Assembly (NCBI GenBank): GCA_019912965.1
Contig: JAIOHM010000033.1
Span: forward strand, 1 to 61,561
Source of the DNA: Anaerolineae bacterium
Lineage (GTDB): Bacteria > Chloroflexota > Anaerolineae > Aggregatilineales > Phototrophicaceae
Reading direction: 5' to 3'
DNA length: 61,561 nucleotides
The position numbers and the translations under genes were made by a program. The notes below the pieces were generated by a model that searched no databases, was not told where the DNA came from, and saw only the letters and a program-made list of their open reading frames with translations. Numbering within the stretch: the stretch's first letter is position 1; each line of letters opens with the position of its first letter. Positions 42,359 through 50,705 of this stretch are shown one piece after another.

Positions 42359-42432
42359 GGGGCTGTAGCCCAACGGCAGTAGGCAACTCACTTAAAATGA
42401 GTCAAGTGTGGGTTCGAATCCCACCAGCCCCA
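42359..42432 (+). tRNA. Class I tRNA with UAA (Leu codon UUA) anticodon
   Basis: A clean 74-base cloverleaf. The acceptor is GGGGCTG/CAGCCCC, the discriminator base A, and the D-arm begins GCC and ends GGC. The anticodon arm is ACTCA-CTTAAAA-TGAGT, giving anticodon UAA (reads UUA, Leu). The T-arm is GTGGG-TTCGAAT-CCCAC. The variable region is only five bases (CAAGT). Bacterial tRNA-Leu is normally a class II tRNA with a long variable arm, so the identity (Leu or another amino acid) is uncertain. CCA not encoded. Promoter and terminator present. Confidence 0.85.
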
Positions 42433-42440
42433 CAACCTCC

Positions 42441-42466
42441 AAGCGCCACCCGGCGCTTTATTATTT
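42441..42466 (+). terminator. Terminator after the UAA tRNA
   Basis: A 7-bp perfect stem AAGCGCC/GGCGCTT (42441-42447 and 42452-42458) with a four-base loop, then TATTATTTC. Confidence 0.85.
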
Positions 42467-42543
42467 CACCCATAACTTGTCTGCTGCGGACAAACTATGG
42501 ATAAAATAACAAGAATAACGAAACTGAACTGTGGTAATCCCGT

Positions 42544-43797
42544 TCAACTAGCCACCAGGTACTCACCAATCTCACTGTCTACCACAATTGCATTCGCCAG
42601 TCCGTTACGAAGACAGGTCGCCACCGCCTGCGCCTTATACGCCCGTGCTGCCACGATGCATACCTTCCCGATCATCGCGCAGTTGTAGCGCAAAATATCC
42701 AGATCAACCTGCGCCCCAACCGCTGGATCGCTGCTGATAATTTGTCCATTTTCATCCAGCAAATAGCGCAGCAGTTCCGCCCCAAATCCACTGGGCAGTT
42801 CAGCATAGGCCGCCCGCAAATCCGGCGCTTCCGCTGCATAATCTGCGCTCCTGAACTCCGCGTACAGGTACGCCCGCCCGGAACGATCACGACGATCAAC
42901 CCCGCTAACCGAGACAAAAATCGTCTGCACATTTTTCATCCAGCGCAGCGTTTCAGCCTGAATCGCCTTCATCCGCTTAGTAGTGCATTCGTCCGGATGC
43001 GGCAGCAGCATCGCCTGTGAACCCGGATGCCGCATCGCCATCAAACGCGCTAGGGTATTGGCATCATAATCGTTGGTATTTTCCGGTGCGAAAGCCAGCA
43101 GCGGCACCCACCGCGTCCCGCTGAATTGGTCAATGCTCGGAATGCTCTGCTCACACAACCGCAGCAGGGTATAGCCCGAACCCAACCCGATTGCGCTCTC
43201 CCGAACCGCTTGCGTCAGCACCGTATTCGCCGCTAAAAAGGTGACCAACTCAGCTCGGATGATCGAATCGTCATAGTTCAGCGGCACATCTGCCACCACC
43301 ACATCTTTCAAACCGGGATAACGCGCCCGAATCCCATCTTCCAGTGCCGCATTCCGCTTCACCTGTGTCAGCCGGATTGCGCCCGACCGCAGCGCCGCCT
43401 GAAGTGCCAACCGTCCATTTGCCGCCCGCACCTCCTCCGCCGAACGATTTTCTGTCACCAATAGATTAAATAACCGAATCCCATATTCAATCTGTTCGCG
43501 CTGCACCCCGCTAATAAGCGGCGGGATTTGTTCAACCCAATGCAGGCTTTCCGGCACATCCTGTTTTTCAATGTGTGTTTTTAAACCCAACAACCAATCC
43601 GCCGAACACCTCAGCGAATCGCATAATTTGCCCAGCAGCCCCGCATCCGGCAGCGTCCCATAACGCACCCAACTGGTCACGGTACTGCGCGAAACACCTA
43701 AGACTGTTGCTAACTGGCTCTGGCTCATGCCCTGCTGCGCTAGTGCTGCCTGCAATCGTCCGGCAAATCCGGTTACGGTAAATGGATTGTAGTTCAT
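42544..43797 (-). CDS. XRE-SorC hybrid transcription regulator
   Basis: A 417-residue regulator. Residues 8-65 are an XRE/Cro-type helix-turn-helix with GMSQSQLATVLGVSRSTVTSW. The rest is a SorC-like effector domain (PF04198-type), including IGLGSGYTLL in the middle and the closing NAIVVDSEIGEYL. SorC domains bind phosphorylated sugars and usually follow a different helix-turn-helix, so the XRE pairing is unusual. I start at the ATG at 43797 because the HTH begins right after it and CAGGTG precedes it. A palindrome lies directly upstream, suggesting autoregulation. No sugar operon is adjacent. Confidence 0.75.
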   Translation of the reverse strand: MNYNPFTVTGFAGRLQAALAQQGMSQSQLATVLGVSRSTVTSWVRYGTLPDAGLLGKLCDSLRCSADWLLGLKTHIEKQDVPESLHWVEQIPPLISGVQREQIEYGIRLFNLLVTENRSAEEVRAANGRLALQAALRSGAIRLTQVKRNAALEDGIRARYPGLKDVVVADVPLNYDDSIIRAELVTFLAANTVLTQAVRESAIGLGSGYTLLRLCEQSIPSIDQFSGTRWVPLLAFAPENTNDYDANTLARLMAMRHPGSQAMLLPHPDECTTKRMKAIQAETLRWMKNVQTIFVSVSGVDRRDRSGRAYLYAEFRSADYAAEAPDLRAAYAELPSGFGAELLRYLLDENGQIISSDPAVGAQVDLDILRYNCAMIGKVCIVAARAYKAQAVATCLRNGLANAIVVDSEIGEYLVAS

Positions 43798-43812
43798 GAA
43801 AACCGACACCTG

Positions 43813-43830
43813 TGTTCGATAAACCGAACA
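43813..43830. promoter_or_regulatory. Palindromic operator upstream of the XRE-SorC gene
   Basis: TGTTCG and CGAACA, a perfect 6-bp inverted repeat with a 6-base spacer, centred about 25 bases before the regulator start codon. The half-site ACCGAACA recurs at 46574-46581. Confidence 0.55.
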
Positions 43831-43952
43831 TACCATGCCGCATCCGTCAACTTTTCGCAATCAGATTTTAGGGGATTGTGCTTCTCATGGAACTTTTGCG
43901 GGCTTACCATCGTCTCTATTCCGATTGTCACCGTATCGAGGAAACAAGGCGC

Positions 43953-44531
43953 ATGAACGACCTGATTCGCATCCAAAAAGTTGAAACCCTTTCCGACGAT
44001 TGGTATATCCTCAAAAAGACTACTTTTGACTACCAACGCAAGGATGGTTCCTGGCAGACGCAAAGCCGTGAAACCTACGACCGGGGCAACGGCGCAACCA
44101 TCCTGCTGTATAACCGCGAACGCAAAACCGTGATTTTGACCCGCCAGTTCCGTTTCCCAGCTTATATCAACAATCATCACGGCATGTTGATCGAAACCTG
44201 CGCGGGTCTGCTGGACGAATGTGCGCCAGAAGAAGCCATCCGCCGCGAAACCGAGGAAGAAACCGGCTACCGGGTACACAACGTCACCCGGATTTTCGAT
44301 GCCTTCATGAGTCCCGGTTCTGTGACCGAGCGCGTTTATTTTTTCGTGGCGGAATATGACGAGGATTCACATATTGATAACGGCGGTGGGCTGCGCTCGG
44401 ATGGCGAAGATATCGAAGTGCTGGAACTAAACTTTCAACAAGCTTTGCATATGATCGAAACGGGCGAAATCATGGATGGCAAAACCATCATGCTCCTCCA
44501 ATATGCCCTCATCCATCACCTGCTAGACTGA
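43953..44531 (+). CDS. nudK: Nudix GDP-mannose/ADP-sugar pyrophosphatase NudK-like
   Basis: A 192-residue Nudix hydrolase. The box CAGLLDECAPEEAIRRETEE runs into ETGYRV and matches NudK closely, as do FMSPGSVTERVYFF and the later GGGLRSDGEDIEVLEL. NudK splits GDP-mannose, and related members split ADP-ribose. I start at the ATG at 43953, where AAGG lies about five bases upstream and the protein begins as NudK does. The box is one residue shorter than the classical pattern, as in NudK. Divergent from the regulator gene. Cytosolic, metal dependent. Confidence 0.88.
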   Translation: MNDLIRIQKVETLSDDWYILKKTTFDYQRKDGSWQTQSRETYDRGNGATILLYNRERKTVILTRQFRFPAYINNHHGMLIETCAGLLDECAPEEAIRRETEEETGYRVHNVTRIFDAFMSPGSVTERVYFFVAEYDEDSHIDNGGGLRSDGEDIEVLELNFQQALHMIETGEIMDGKTIMLLQYALIHHLLD

Positions 44532-44540
44532 TGCTCCACA

Positions 44541-44563
44541 GGGGCGAACCCACATTTCGCCCC
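44541..44563. repeat. GGGCGA-type palindromic repeat, copy 2
   Basis: A perfect 8-bp hairpin GGGGCGAA/TTCGCCCC with a seven-base loop, ten bases after the NudK stop. Same GGGCGA core as the copies at 1467 and 49127. Could serve as a weak terminator, but there is no T-run. Confidence 0.6.
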
Positions 44564-44728
44564 AAACTTTTCCCGCTTATTCTTTCACTCGTACCTCACT
44601 ACTGATTTTAACTTTATCCTTTCAGCTTTTAACGACTCTTCGCTTGCGCCCTCCCCCATTCTGCACTACACTTATCCCAAATTATCGCAACACATATCCC
44701 AAATCCCAAATTAATTGAGGGAAGCCGC

Positions 44729-45640
44729 ATGGCCTGGCGTGTACATCTCACCAACTCTGCTATCCAGACTCTCGACATCCTGCCCGGCAAAACACCACTG
44801 CTGGCTGCCTGGATGCAGCGTGACCGTGCCGCCTACTTCGAGCTGGAATCGGGTGTCGTCGTAGGCGAGCATCAACATAAATCTGTCAGCCGGCAGAGCG
44901 ATAAATGGCCGGAGTTCATCGCCTCGCTCATCGCCCCCAATGGCGCATATCTGCCCCTCGTCCGCACGGCTGCCATGACCTTCTACACCACCGACGATGG
45001 CAGAATGCGTCTCTACCGTTCGGCCAATGATGAACTCACGCTGGAACTGGATGCAAAAGAAATCGCCCTCGAATTTACCTCCAAGGCACCACTGATCGCC
45101 CTCGGACTGGATCGTTTTATGGGCACGATTGCCGCGCTCGATGGCAAAGGCAAACTGCATCTTTATCAGCAGCATATCCGTGTGGGCACATTCGATATGA
45201 AATTGACGATGGATGATGATGCACTGCCGTCACTGGCGATTGCCAACGGTGGCACAGGCATTTTTATATCCGATGGCCGGGATATTGTGTTGACCGATAC
45301 GGGTGGGCGTGTTAAAAAACGTCAGCCCGTGCATTACCTCGTTCGCCGTCTGGCCTGCTCACCTAATGGTCAGCTACTCGCCACCAGCGATGCTGAAACC
45401 GGGGTGATTCGTGTTTACAGTGGTGAAGACTTGACGCCATCCTATCAACGCCACGCCATTGACCTGCTGCAAGATGCCGCCCAACTTCAGCTTATCGCTG
45501 ATCTGCCGCCATTCAGTGCTGCCCCCGGTGCGCTGGCAATCGACGATAAAGGCCATCTCGCCTTCACCATATCCGGCGTAGTATGCGTCACCGCCCTCAA
45601 GCGAATGGACGCCATCCCGCGCCCTCAGCCGCTGCTGTGA
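44729..45640 (+). CDS. WD40-like beta-propeller protein
   Basis: A 303-residue soluble protein made of repeated strand pairs, e.g. DGRMRLYRSANDELTLEL, GKGKLHLYQQHIRVG and SPNGQLLATSDAETGVIRVYSG, the pattern of WD40-type propellers. There is no signal peptide, so it is cytosolic. Such propellers usually mediate protein contacts; no catalytic motif is seen. ATG at 44729. Its stop overlaps a hairpin followed by T residues, so transcription likely ends there. Confidence 0.65.
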   Translation: MAWRVHLTNSAIQTLDILPGKTPLLAAWMQRDRAAYFELESGVVVGEHQHKSVSRQSDKWPEFIASLIAPNGAYLPLVRTAAMTFYTTDDGRMRLYRSANDELTLELDAKEIALEFTSKAPLIALGLDRFMGTIAALDGKGKLHLYQQHIRVGTFDMKLTMDDDALPSLAIANGGTGIFISDGRDIVLTDTGGRVKKRQPVHYLVRRLACSPNGQLLATSDAETGVIRVYSGEDLTPSYQRHAIDLLQDAAQLQLIADLPPFSAAPGALAIDDKGHLAFTISGVVCVTALKRMDAIPRPQPLL

Positions 45641-45654
45641 GTGGGCGGTTTTTT
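45621..45654 (+). terminator. Terminator after the propeller gene
   Basis: GCCC-TCA (45621-45627) pairs with TGA-GGGC (45638-45646) around a 10-base loop with a 2-base bulge, then GG and TTTTTT. It includes the stop codon of the gene. Confidence 0.55.
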
Positions 45655-45759
45655 GGTTCTTGGTTCTTGGTTGAGAGTAAATATTGAGGTAAATTATCGG
45701 AAAACGCTTCTAAATCCTTCTATGTTCTCCATGTCCTCTGTGGTAAAAATCTTCTCTTT

Positions 45760-46563
45760 TTAGAATTGTTTCTCGGTCAGCGCGCGCTGTGGGAACACAA
45801 ACCGATCCAGTGAGCGTGTGCCCCGTTCTAGCGCCAGTTTGTTCGCCCGTTCAAAATCCGCATGTAAATCGCGCACCAGATTGCCCTGTGCCGCGCTCGG
45901 TTCAAGCTGATAGAGCACTAACGTCACCGCGAATTCGCCAAGCGCCAACACCAACCACTGCCCACTACCCATCGCTTTGCGCGCCAATCCCACCTTTGGA
46001 CGGCTCGGCAAGCCCCACAGCGTTTGTAAGACCTGAACGATCTGGTTCATATCCGGCTGCTGCCTGCCGCCCATCATCAAGGGAGTAGTCAAACCATGTT
46101 GATACACCAGATAAGAAAGCAAACGGGCTTCAAAATGATCGCGTAAAAATGAGGTATGTCCCGGTGCTGCGGCCTGTTTCCATGCCTGATTTTCCGGGTT
46201 ACGTTGAATCAGCCTTTCGATAATCGTGCGCTGTTCGCTGTAACGTCCGTAAATCGCGTTAAACTGCGCCCGATTGATCTTGCCCTCACCGAACTCGGTT
46301 GCCACCGATTCCATTTTTCGCCGAAGTTGTTCCAACGCCGCCTGTGGGCCATCCGGCGCATTCAAGGGATTAGCCTGCACAGAAGGCAAGGCTTCCATCG
46401 TTTGGCGTGCCCGCAATTGTTCGGCTTTAGCAATCATCCCGGAACGGGGCAGCAAATCTTCAGGCGGTTTGGGGCGGATGGGCGAACGCAGCGCTTCATC
46501 GCCGTCATGCGCGGGAGGTGCAGTCGGAGGCGTGTTGTTGGGATGGTCATTCACGGCTGGCAT
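45760..46563 (-). CDS. Hypothetical protein, about 267 residues
   Basis: A soluble protein. The first 50 residues are proline-rich and acidic, probably disordered. Residues 75-130 are helical and charged, and the C-terminal half is globular with no recognised motif. I place the start at the ATG at 46563, which lies directly beside the half palindrome; no clear ribosome binding site is seen. Divergent from the alginate-lyase-like gene. Function unknown. Confidence 0.55.
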   Translation of the reverse strand: MPAVNDHPNNTPPTAPPAHDGDEALRSPIRPKPPEDLLPRSGMIAKAEQLRARQTMEALPSVQANPLNAPDGPQAALEQLRRKMESVATEFGEGKINRAQFNAIYGRYSEQRTIIERLIQRNPENQAWKQAAAPGHTSFLRDHFEARLLSYLVYQHGLTTPLMMGGRQQPDMNQIVQVLQTLWGLPSRPKVGLARKAMGSGQWLVLALGEFAVTLVLYQLEPSAAQGNLVRDLHADFERANKLALERGTRSLDRFVFPQRALTEKQF

Positions 46564-46581
46564 ACTCGGTCTAACCGAACA
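46563..46581. promoter_or_regulatory. Imperfect palindrome resembling the 43813 operator
   Basis: TACTCGGT and ACCGAACA around a 3-base spacer. The right half (ACCGAACA) is identical to the right half of the operator upstream of the XRE-SorC gene. It lies at the divergent start region of the gene pair at 45760 and 46680. Two mismatches in the left half make this tentative. Confidence 0.3.
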
Positions 46582-46679
46582 TCGCTCTACTAGGTATACT
46601 AGCATACAATTCTGTAATGCGGAGTTCGCATTATAATTTTCCAACCATAAACAAACCCTGACTACAGGCCTTTGGTACT

Positions 46680-47579
46680 ATGCCCACCTTCACACACAGT
46701 GGTCTTTACTTTACCGATCAACATATCCAGACCGCCCGCAAACATCGCGATCAAGAACCTTTCGCTGCGGCATGGGCTTTACTGAACGATTCGGCGCCTG
46801 CAGATTCATTGACTGCTGCTCTCTGGAATGGATTTCGCTACCGTCTGGATGACAACCCCGGCGCGGCACAAAATGCCATCATCACCCTGCAAAGTGGCGC
46901 AGGTTTGGATGGTGCGGATTTCAAAGCCGTTGAACATGCTATCACCCTTGCCCATAGCTACGAACTCATCCGTGACCATTTTCCGAGGGACGCCGAACAC
47001 ATCTGGCGTGAACGCTTTGCTGCACAGGTCGTTCATCTAAATAATCAGTTGCAGTTTAGCTTTGTGGAACATCTCTGGCTTGGGTTATTGAATGTAGCGG
47101 CTGGAATCGCACTGGAAGATGAAACCCGTTTCGAGTCCGGCGTCGAAACCTTCCAACAAACGATTCAGAACGAAATCCGCCCGGAGGGTTACTTACCCCG
47201 TGCAGTTGAAGGTGGGGATGATGGCAGTCTAACGCGCCAACTCCTGTCGGTTGGCGCGCTGGTGCTGATGGCGGAAGCTGCTGCCCATGTGGGCGTTGAT
47301 TTATGGGGTTATACTTCGCGCGGAATATCCGTCACTACTGCGGCTGCCTACTGCATTTATTACTACTATTACCCGGATAAATGGCGCTGGGGCAGCATTA
47401 CCCAAGCTGTGCCCCCCTACCATGATTACGGCGCATTTCTGGAAATCGTCAACCTGCGCGCCCATCCCAAAGATTTGAAACTTCTTCTGGACGAACGCCG
47501 CCCGTTCTTTAGTCCGGTTGGTGGCGGCCTCACCACGCTTACGCACGGCCTTCCACCACGACGGCGCCTGTTTGGCTAA
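46680..47579 (+). CDS. Alginate-lyase-like protein
   Basis: A 299-residue protein with the features of the alginate lyase / PL5-like alpha-toroid fold. It opens with GLYFTDQHIQTARKHRDQEP, has NNQLQFSFVEHLWLGL in the middle, and the family region EIRPEGYLPRAV near residue 175. A signal peptide is not evident. Polysaccharide lyases of this fold cleave uronate-rich chains, and several members act on other sugars, so the substrate is open. A TATAAT at 46632-46637 lies about 43 bases upstream. It is convergent with the epimerase gene. Confidence 0.65.
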   Translation: MPTFTHSGLYFTDQHIQTARKHRDQEPFAAAWALLNDSAPADSLTAALWNGFRYRLDDNPGAAQNAIITLQSGAGLDGADFKAVEHAITLAHSYELIRDHFPRDAEHIWRERFAAQVVHLNNQLQFSFVEHLWLGLLNVAAGIALEDETRFESGVETFQQTIQNEIRPEGYLPRAVEGGDDGSLTRQLLSVGALVLMAEAAAHVGVDLWGYTSRGISVTTAAAYCIYYYYYPDKWRWGSITQAVPPYHDYGAFLEIVNLRAHPKDLKLLLDERRPFFSPVGGGLTTLTHGLPPRRRLFG

Positions 47580-47582
47580 TCG

Positions 47583-48629
47583 CTAAAAGAACATCTTGGC
47601 GAGGCCGAGGATACCCTGTTTCCACGGGACGCGGTGGGAAACACCGGATTGTCCCTCAAACTTGGCGAGGTTATCCATATACCACTGATAATTGCGGATA
47701 AGCGCCTGCTTATTGGAGTATTTGGGGGCGTAACCCAATACTTTTTCGGCCTTTTCGATGGAAACAAACGAGTCTTTGCTGGCAGTTTCGTAAACCCACT
47801 TGTACAGTGGTGACAATTTCAAGGCTTCCAGCACGCGTAAGGTCATGATGGCAGGGCCAGCAGGTAAAGGACGGATTTTTTTGCCAAAGCCTGCATAGTC
47901 CAACACGGCCTGATAATCCTCGCGCATGGTGGTGAAATCCTTCGCGCCGATGTTGAAAGTATCATTCACGCGGTCGCGGTCAAGGGTGCAGCTTAGATAG
48001 ATGGCGTCGCACAGGTCTTCAACGTCCAGCAGTTGGTAACGGTTATTGCCGCTGCCCAACATGGGGAAGCCGTGTCCATCTTTTGCCCAATCATAAAACA
48101 GCGCAAACACGCCGAGCCGTTCCGGGCCGATGAACGACTTCGGGCGGATGACCGGGACACACATATCCTTTTTGCGATACTCAAAACACACTTCTTCAGC
48201 CGCGATTTTGGCCTTGCCATACGGCCCAACGCCATCGAGTTTGTCGTTTTCCAGAAGCGGATGATGGTCAGGAATACCATAAACAGCGGTTGAGGACACA
48301 TGCACAAAACGCTCGACACTGTTGTTATAGGCCGAGTCGATCAGGTTGCGCGTGCCGTCCAGATCGGTGGACATAATATCGGCTTCGGAATACAACGGTA
48401 GCGCCGCCGCTGTGTGGATGACGATGTTGATACCCTGCATGGCACGGTCAACCGCCGCACGATCACGGATGTCACCCTTGATTTCAGTGATCTGCCCGCG
48501 TTCGGGGTAATCAAAATCGGCAATATCCAGCGATGTGACCTTGTGGCCGCGCGCCAGCAAATAGCGTGCCAGATTGATGCCTAGGAAGCCCGCGCCGCCG
48601 GTAATGAGATAAGATTTGGATTCATTCAT
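47583..48629 (-). CDS. NAD-dependent epimerase/dehydratase
   Basis: A 348-residue extended short-chain dehydrogenase. The NAD motif GGAGFLG is at 11-17. The active site has Ser and Tyr-x3-Lys in the run SSTAVYG...GPYGKAK, with YGKAK as Tyr/Lys. These enzymes change the stereochemistry or dehydrate nucleotide-linked sugars, or act as 3-beta-hydroxysteroid-type dehydrogenases. The C-terminal part (residues 250-330) has the SIEKAEKVLGYAPKY pattern common in the sugar-nucleotide branch. It lies next to a lyase-like gene, which fits glycan chemistry, but no transferase is adjacent. ATG with GAGG upstream. Confidence 0.87.
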   Translation of the reverse strand: MNESKSYLITGGAGFLGINLARYLLARGHKVTSLDIADFDYPERGQITEIKGDIRDRAAVDRAMQGINIVIHTAAALPLYSEADIMSTDLDGTRNLIDSAYNNSVERFVHVSSTAVYGIPDHHPLLENDKLDGVGPYGKAKIAAEEVCFEYRKKDMCVPVIRPKSFIGPERLGVFALFYDWAKDGHGFPMLGSGNNRYQLLDVEDLCDAIYLSCTLDRDRVNDTFNIGAKDFTTMREDYQAVLDYAGFGKKIRPLPAGPAIMTLRVLEALKLSPLYKWVYETASKDSFVSIEKAEKVLGYAPKYSNKQALIRNYQWYMDNLAKFEGQSGVSHRVPWKQGILGLAKMFF

Positions 48630-48712
48630 ATAAGACCTCGCTCACAAAGATAGCCCGTCAGGAAAACCCGCCGGGCTGATAATTTTACAGTTAGGGATTC
48701 ATGAGGGTGAAA

Positions 48713-48934
48713 TTACGCCTGATGAGTGTGCTGCTCCTGAGTTTGCTGCTGGATACTTTCAATCAATTTGCCCAGACAATCCGGGCATAAGCAGCCTTCG
48801 CGGCTGGCATTTTCAAGTGAAATAACATGCGGAAAATCGAAACACCAGCAGTGATCTTGCCGCGCGCGCAGCCCACAGGTGAAGGCCGCACCGCAGCGTG
48901 GACAGGTGTGTTCGCCGCTTCCTTCATTTGCCAT
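48713..48934 (-). CDS. Cysteine-rich CWC-type zinc protein
   Basis: A 73-residue protein with the pattern CPRCGAAFTCGL, then CWCFDFP and CLCPDCLGK. This is the cysteine-rich CWC family, which should bind one or two zinc ions. Function is unknown in the family. It is a single gene on the minus strand between the epimerase and the hss gene. The protein ends in a Gln/His-rich tail (TQEQHTHQA). Confidence 0.82.
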   Translation of the reverse strand: MANEGSGEHTCPRCGAAFTCGLRARQDHCWCFDFPHVISLENASREGCLCPDCLGKLIESIQQQTQEQHTHQA

Positions 48935-49126
48935 GACGATTTGCCCCGTTGCTTTCTACCCTGTCAGTGTAGAACATGTTCAGGAATAACGTCAATGGCA
49001 GAAGACTTGAGAGCCATAACTTTTAATACCTGATAAACAGGCAAGAACAGGTAATCTTACGTATATTGCGAAACCTTAAACACCCCGGTTCAGTTCATCT
49101 ATGTGATCGATTAAGCGTGGGTAACA

Positions 49127-49150
49127 AGGGCGAACCCAATGACTCGCCCT
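49127..49150. repeat. GGGCGA-type palindromic repeat, copy 3
   Basis: AGGGCGA (49127-49133) and TCGCCCT (49144-49150), 7-bp stem with a 10-base loop, just beyond the stop codon of hss. Related to the palindromes at 1467 and 44541. Confidence 0.55.
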
Positions 49151-49161
49151 CGTAGAATGGC

Positions 49162-50637
49162 TCAGGAGATGAGGAAGGTTTCAAACTGCCACATGTCGGT
49201 GGGATTGGGGTGCGGTTTGCCCCAATCCTCGAAAGGATCAAAACGATTCTTCAGGGGATTCCAGTCGGTTTTTATCGAGGCGACCGGGCCAAGATAGGGA
49301 TTGGCGATTTCCAGAATTTCGCGGTGGGGCAACTGGTCAGGGACACAGAACCCTTTGCGCGGGTTGCGTATCATCCAAAACAACGCGCCTAGCACAGAAG
49401 CCGCAACTTGTAAGGTCGTGGCATTCTGACCGGGTACCAGCTTACGGGCTTCGTGAATATCCAACTGTGAGCCGACCCACCAGCCATTCAAATCGTGACC
49501 GAGCAGCAGGACGCCCAGTTCATCTTTGCCGCTGATGATTTCATCATTCAGGATGCGGTAGTCATACTGCAACTCATAATTATTCATCCGCAGTTCGTGG
49601 AGCGAAGCAATGGCCGAGTCCGTCGGTAAATAGGCGTAATGCACAGTTGGACGATAGATCGGCATTTCATCCTGCCAGACGGTCAAATAATCGCTGAGGG
49701 TGAAGGCTTCTCCATGCCGAACAACCATGCCGATGATTTCGCCGCCTGGAACCCACGAACGGACATAGGTATTGATTCCACACTGGCTCAGGCAAATCTG
49801 GTTGCCGGGGCCGTAGCGGTGAGGTTGTGCGCCGGGGGGCAGACGGCGCTCATGTGTTCCCCAACCGAGTTCCGCCGGGGCAATACCTTCCTCATGAAAA
49901 CCCGCGATTGACCATGTGTTGACAAATTCGCCTACTAGTTTGGGTTTGGCGCTGATCTGGGTGTCACGCTCGGAAATGTGAATTACTTTCGTGCCGGTGA
50001 GCATGGCAAGCCGAGCGTAATCCGAATCAGCCAGCGCGTGTTCCAATGCGGCACGACGGCGGCTGGCAAGATATTCGTCCTCAATGATGGCTTTGGCGAT
50101 GGCTTCCAGACCGAGTTTTGCCCAATGACTAACCAAGCCGGGATTCGCGCCGTGTTCAACCACAGCAGTTGGGCCGGGTTCTGACCAGCCTTTTGCCATT
50201 TTGCGGAGCGTCATATGCCGTACATATAGGGTGCGTTCAGTCGGCGGCTTGTTTTCGATGTCGGCGTAAGGATCCCAGAGTTCAACCGAGGTATTGATGT
50301 AAAGCACATCCTGATCGTGACACCACTGAATAATTTCGGGTGTATCAATATTCCACGCAAGATCAATTAACAGATCGCCCGCACCAACATACTTTTGTAA
50401 TGTGGAAGCCAGATCGTCGGGGGTTACGCGGTGCTGTACAAACTGCATTCCAGCTTCGAGCGGCCCTGGGATAGCGGCGCGCAGGTCTTCAAAATCCATG
50501 ACTGTCACACGGGTGAAATCCATCTCGAAGTGTCTGACGAGCAGAGGGAGAAGACAGCGCGACACCGAGCCGCAGCCCAAGACGAGAATACGGCCACTGA
50601 ACGGAATCTTCATCTTTTTACGAGTACCTCTTGGCAT
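49162..50637 (-). CDS. hss: Homospermidine synthase-like enzyme
   Basis: A 491-residue NAD-dependent protein of the saccharopine dehydrogenase / homospermidine synthase fold. The Rossmann start ILVLGCGSVSRCLLPLLVRH (residues 17-36 in the longer form), the substrate segment VVEHGANPGLVSHWAKLGLEA near 168, and the overall length match bacterial homospermidine synthase, which joins two putrescines or spermidine and putrescine and releases ammonia. ATG at 50637 chosen because AGGGG lies eight bases upstream; a second ATG at 50613 is less well placed. Single gene, minus strand, followed by the third GGGCGA palindrome. Confidence 0.88.
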   Translation of the reverse strand: MPRGTRKKMKIPFSGRILVLGCGSVSRCLLPLLVRHFEMDFTRVTVMDFEDLRAAIPGPLEAGMQFVQHRVTPDDLASTLQKYVGAGDLLIDLAWNIDTPEIIQWCHDQDVLYINTSVELWDPYADIENKPPTERTLYVRHMTLRKMAKGWSEPGPTAVVEHGANPGLVSHWAKLGLEAIAKAIIEDEYLASRRRAALEHALADSDYARLAMLTGTKVIHISERDTQISAKPKLVGEFVNTWSIAGFHEEGIAPAELGWGTHERRLPPGAQPHRYGPGNQICLSQCGINTYVRSWVPGGEIIGMVVRHGEAFTLSDYLTVWQDEMPIYRPTVHYAYLPTDSAIASLHELRMNNYELQYDYRILNDEIISGKDELGVLLLGHDLNGWWVGSQLDIHEARKLVPGQNATTLQVAASVLGALFWMIRNPRKGFCVPDQLPHREILEIANPYLGPVASIKTDWNPLKNRFDPFEDWGKPHPNPTDMWQFETFLIS

Positions 50638-50705
50638 GAATCAATCCCCTGGGGGCGAACAGGAATTGGTACTGTAACATAGGCTGTAGTACGAATGAAG
50701 GGCGA

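Noticed and set aside
41866..42432. tRNA pair as attachment site of a mobile element
   Set aside because: No integrase, direct repeat of the tRNA 3' end, or phage gene is present on either side.
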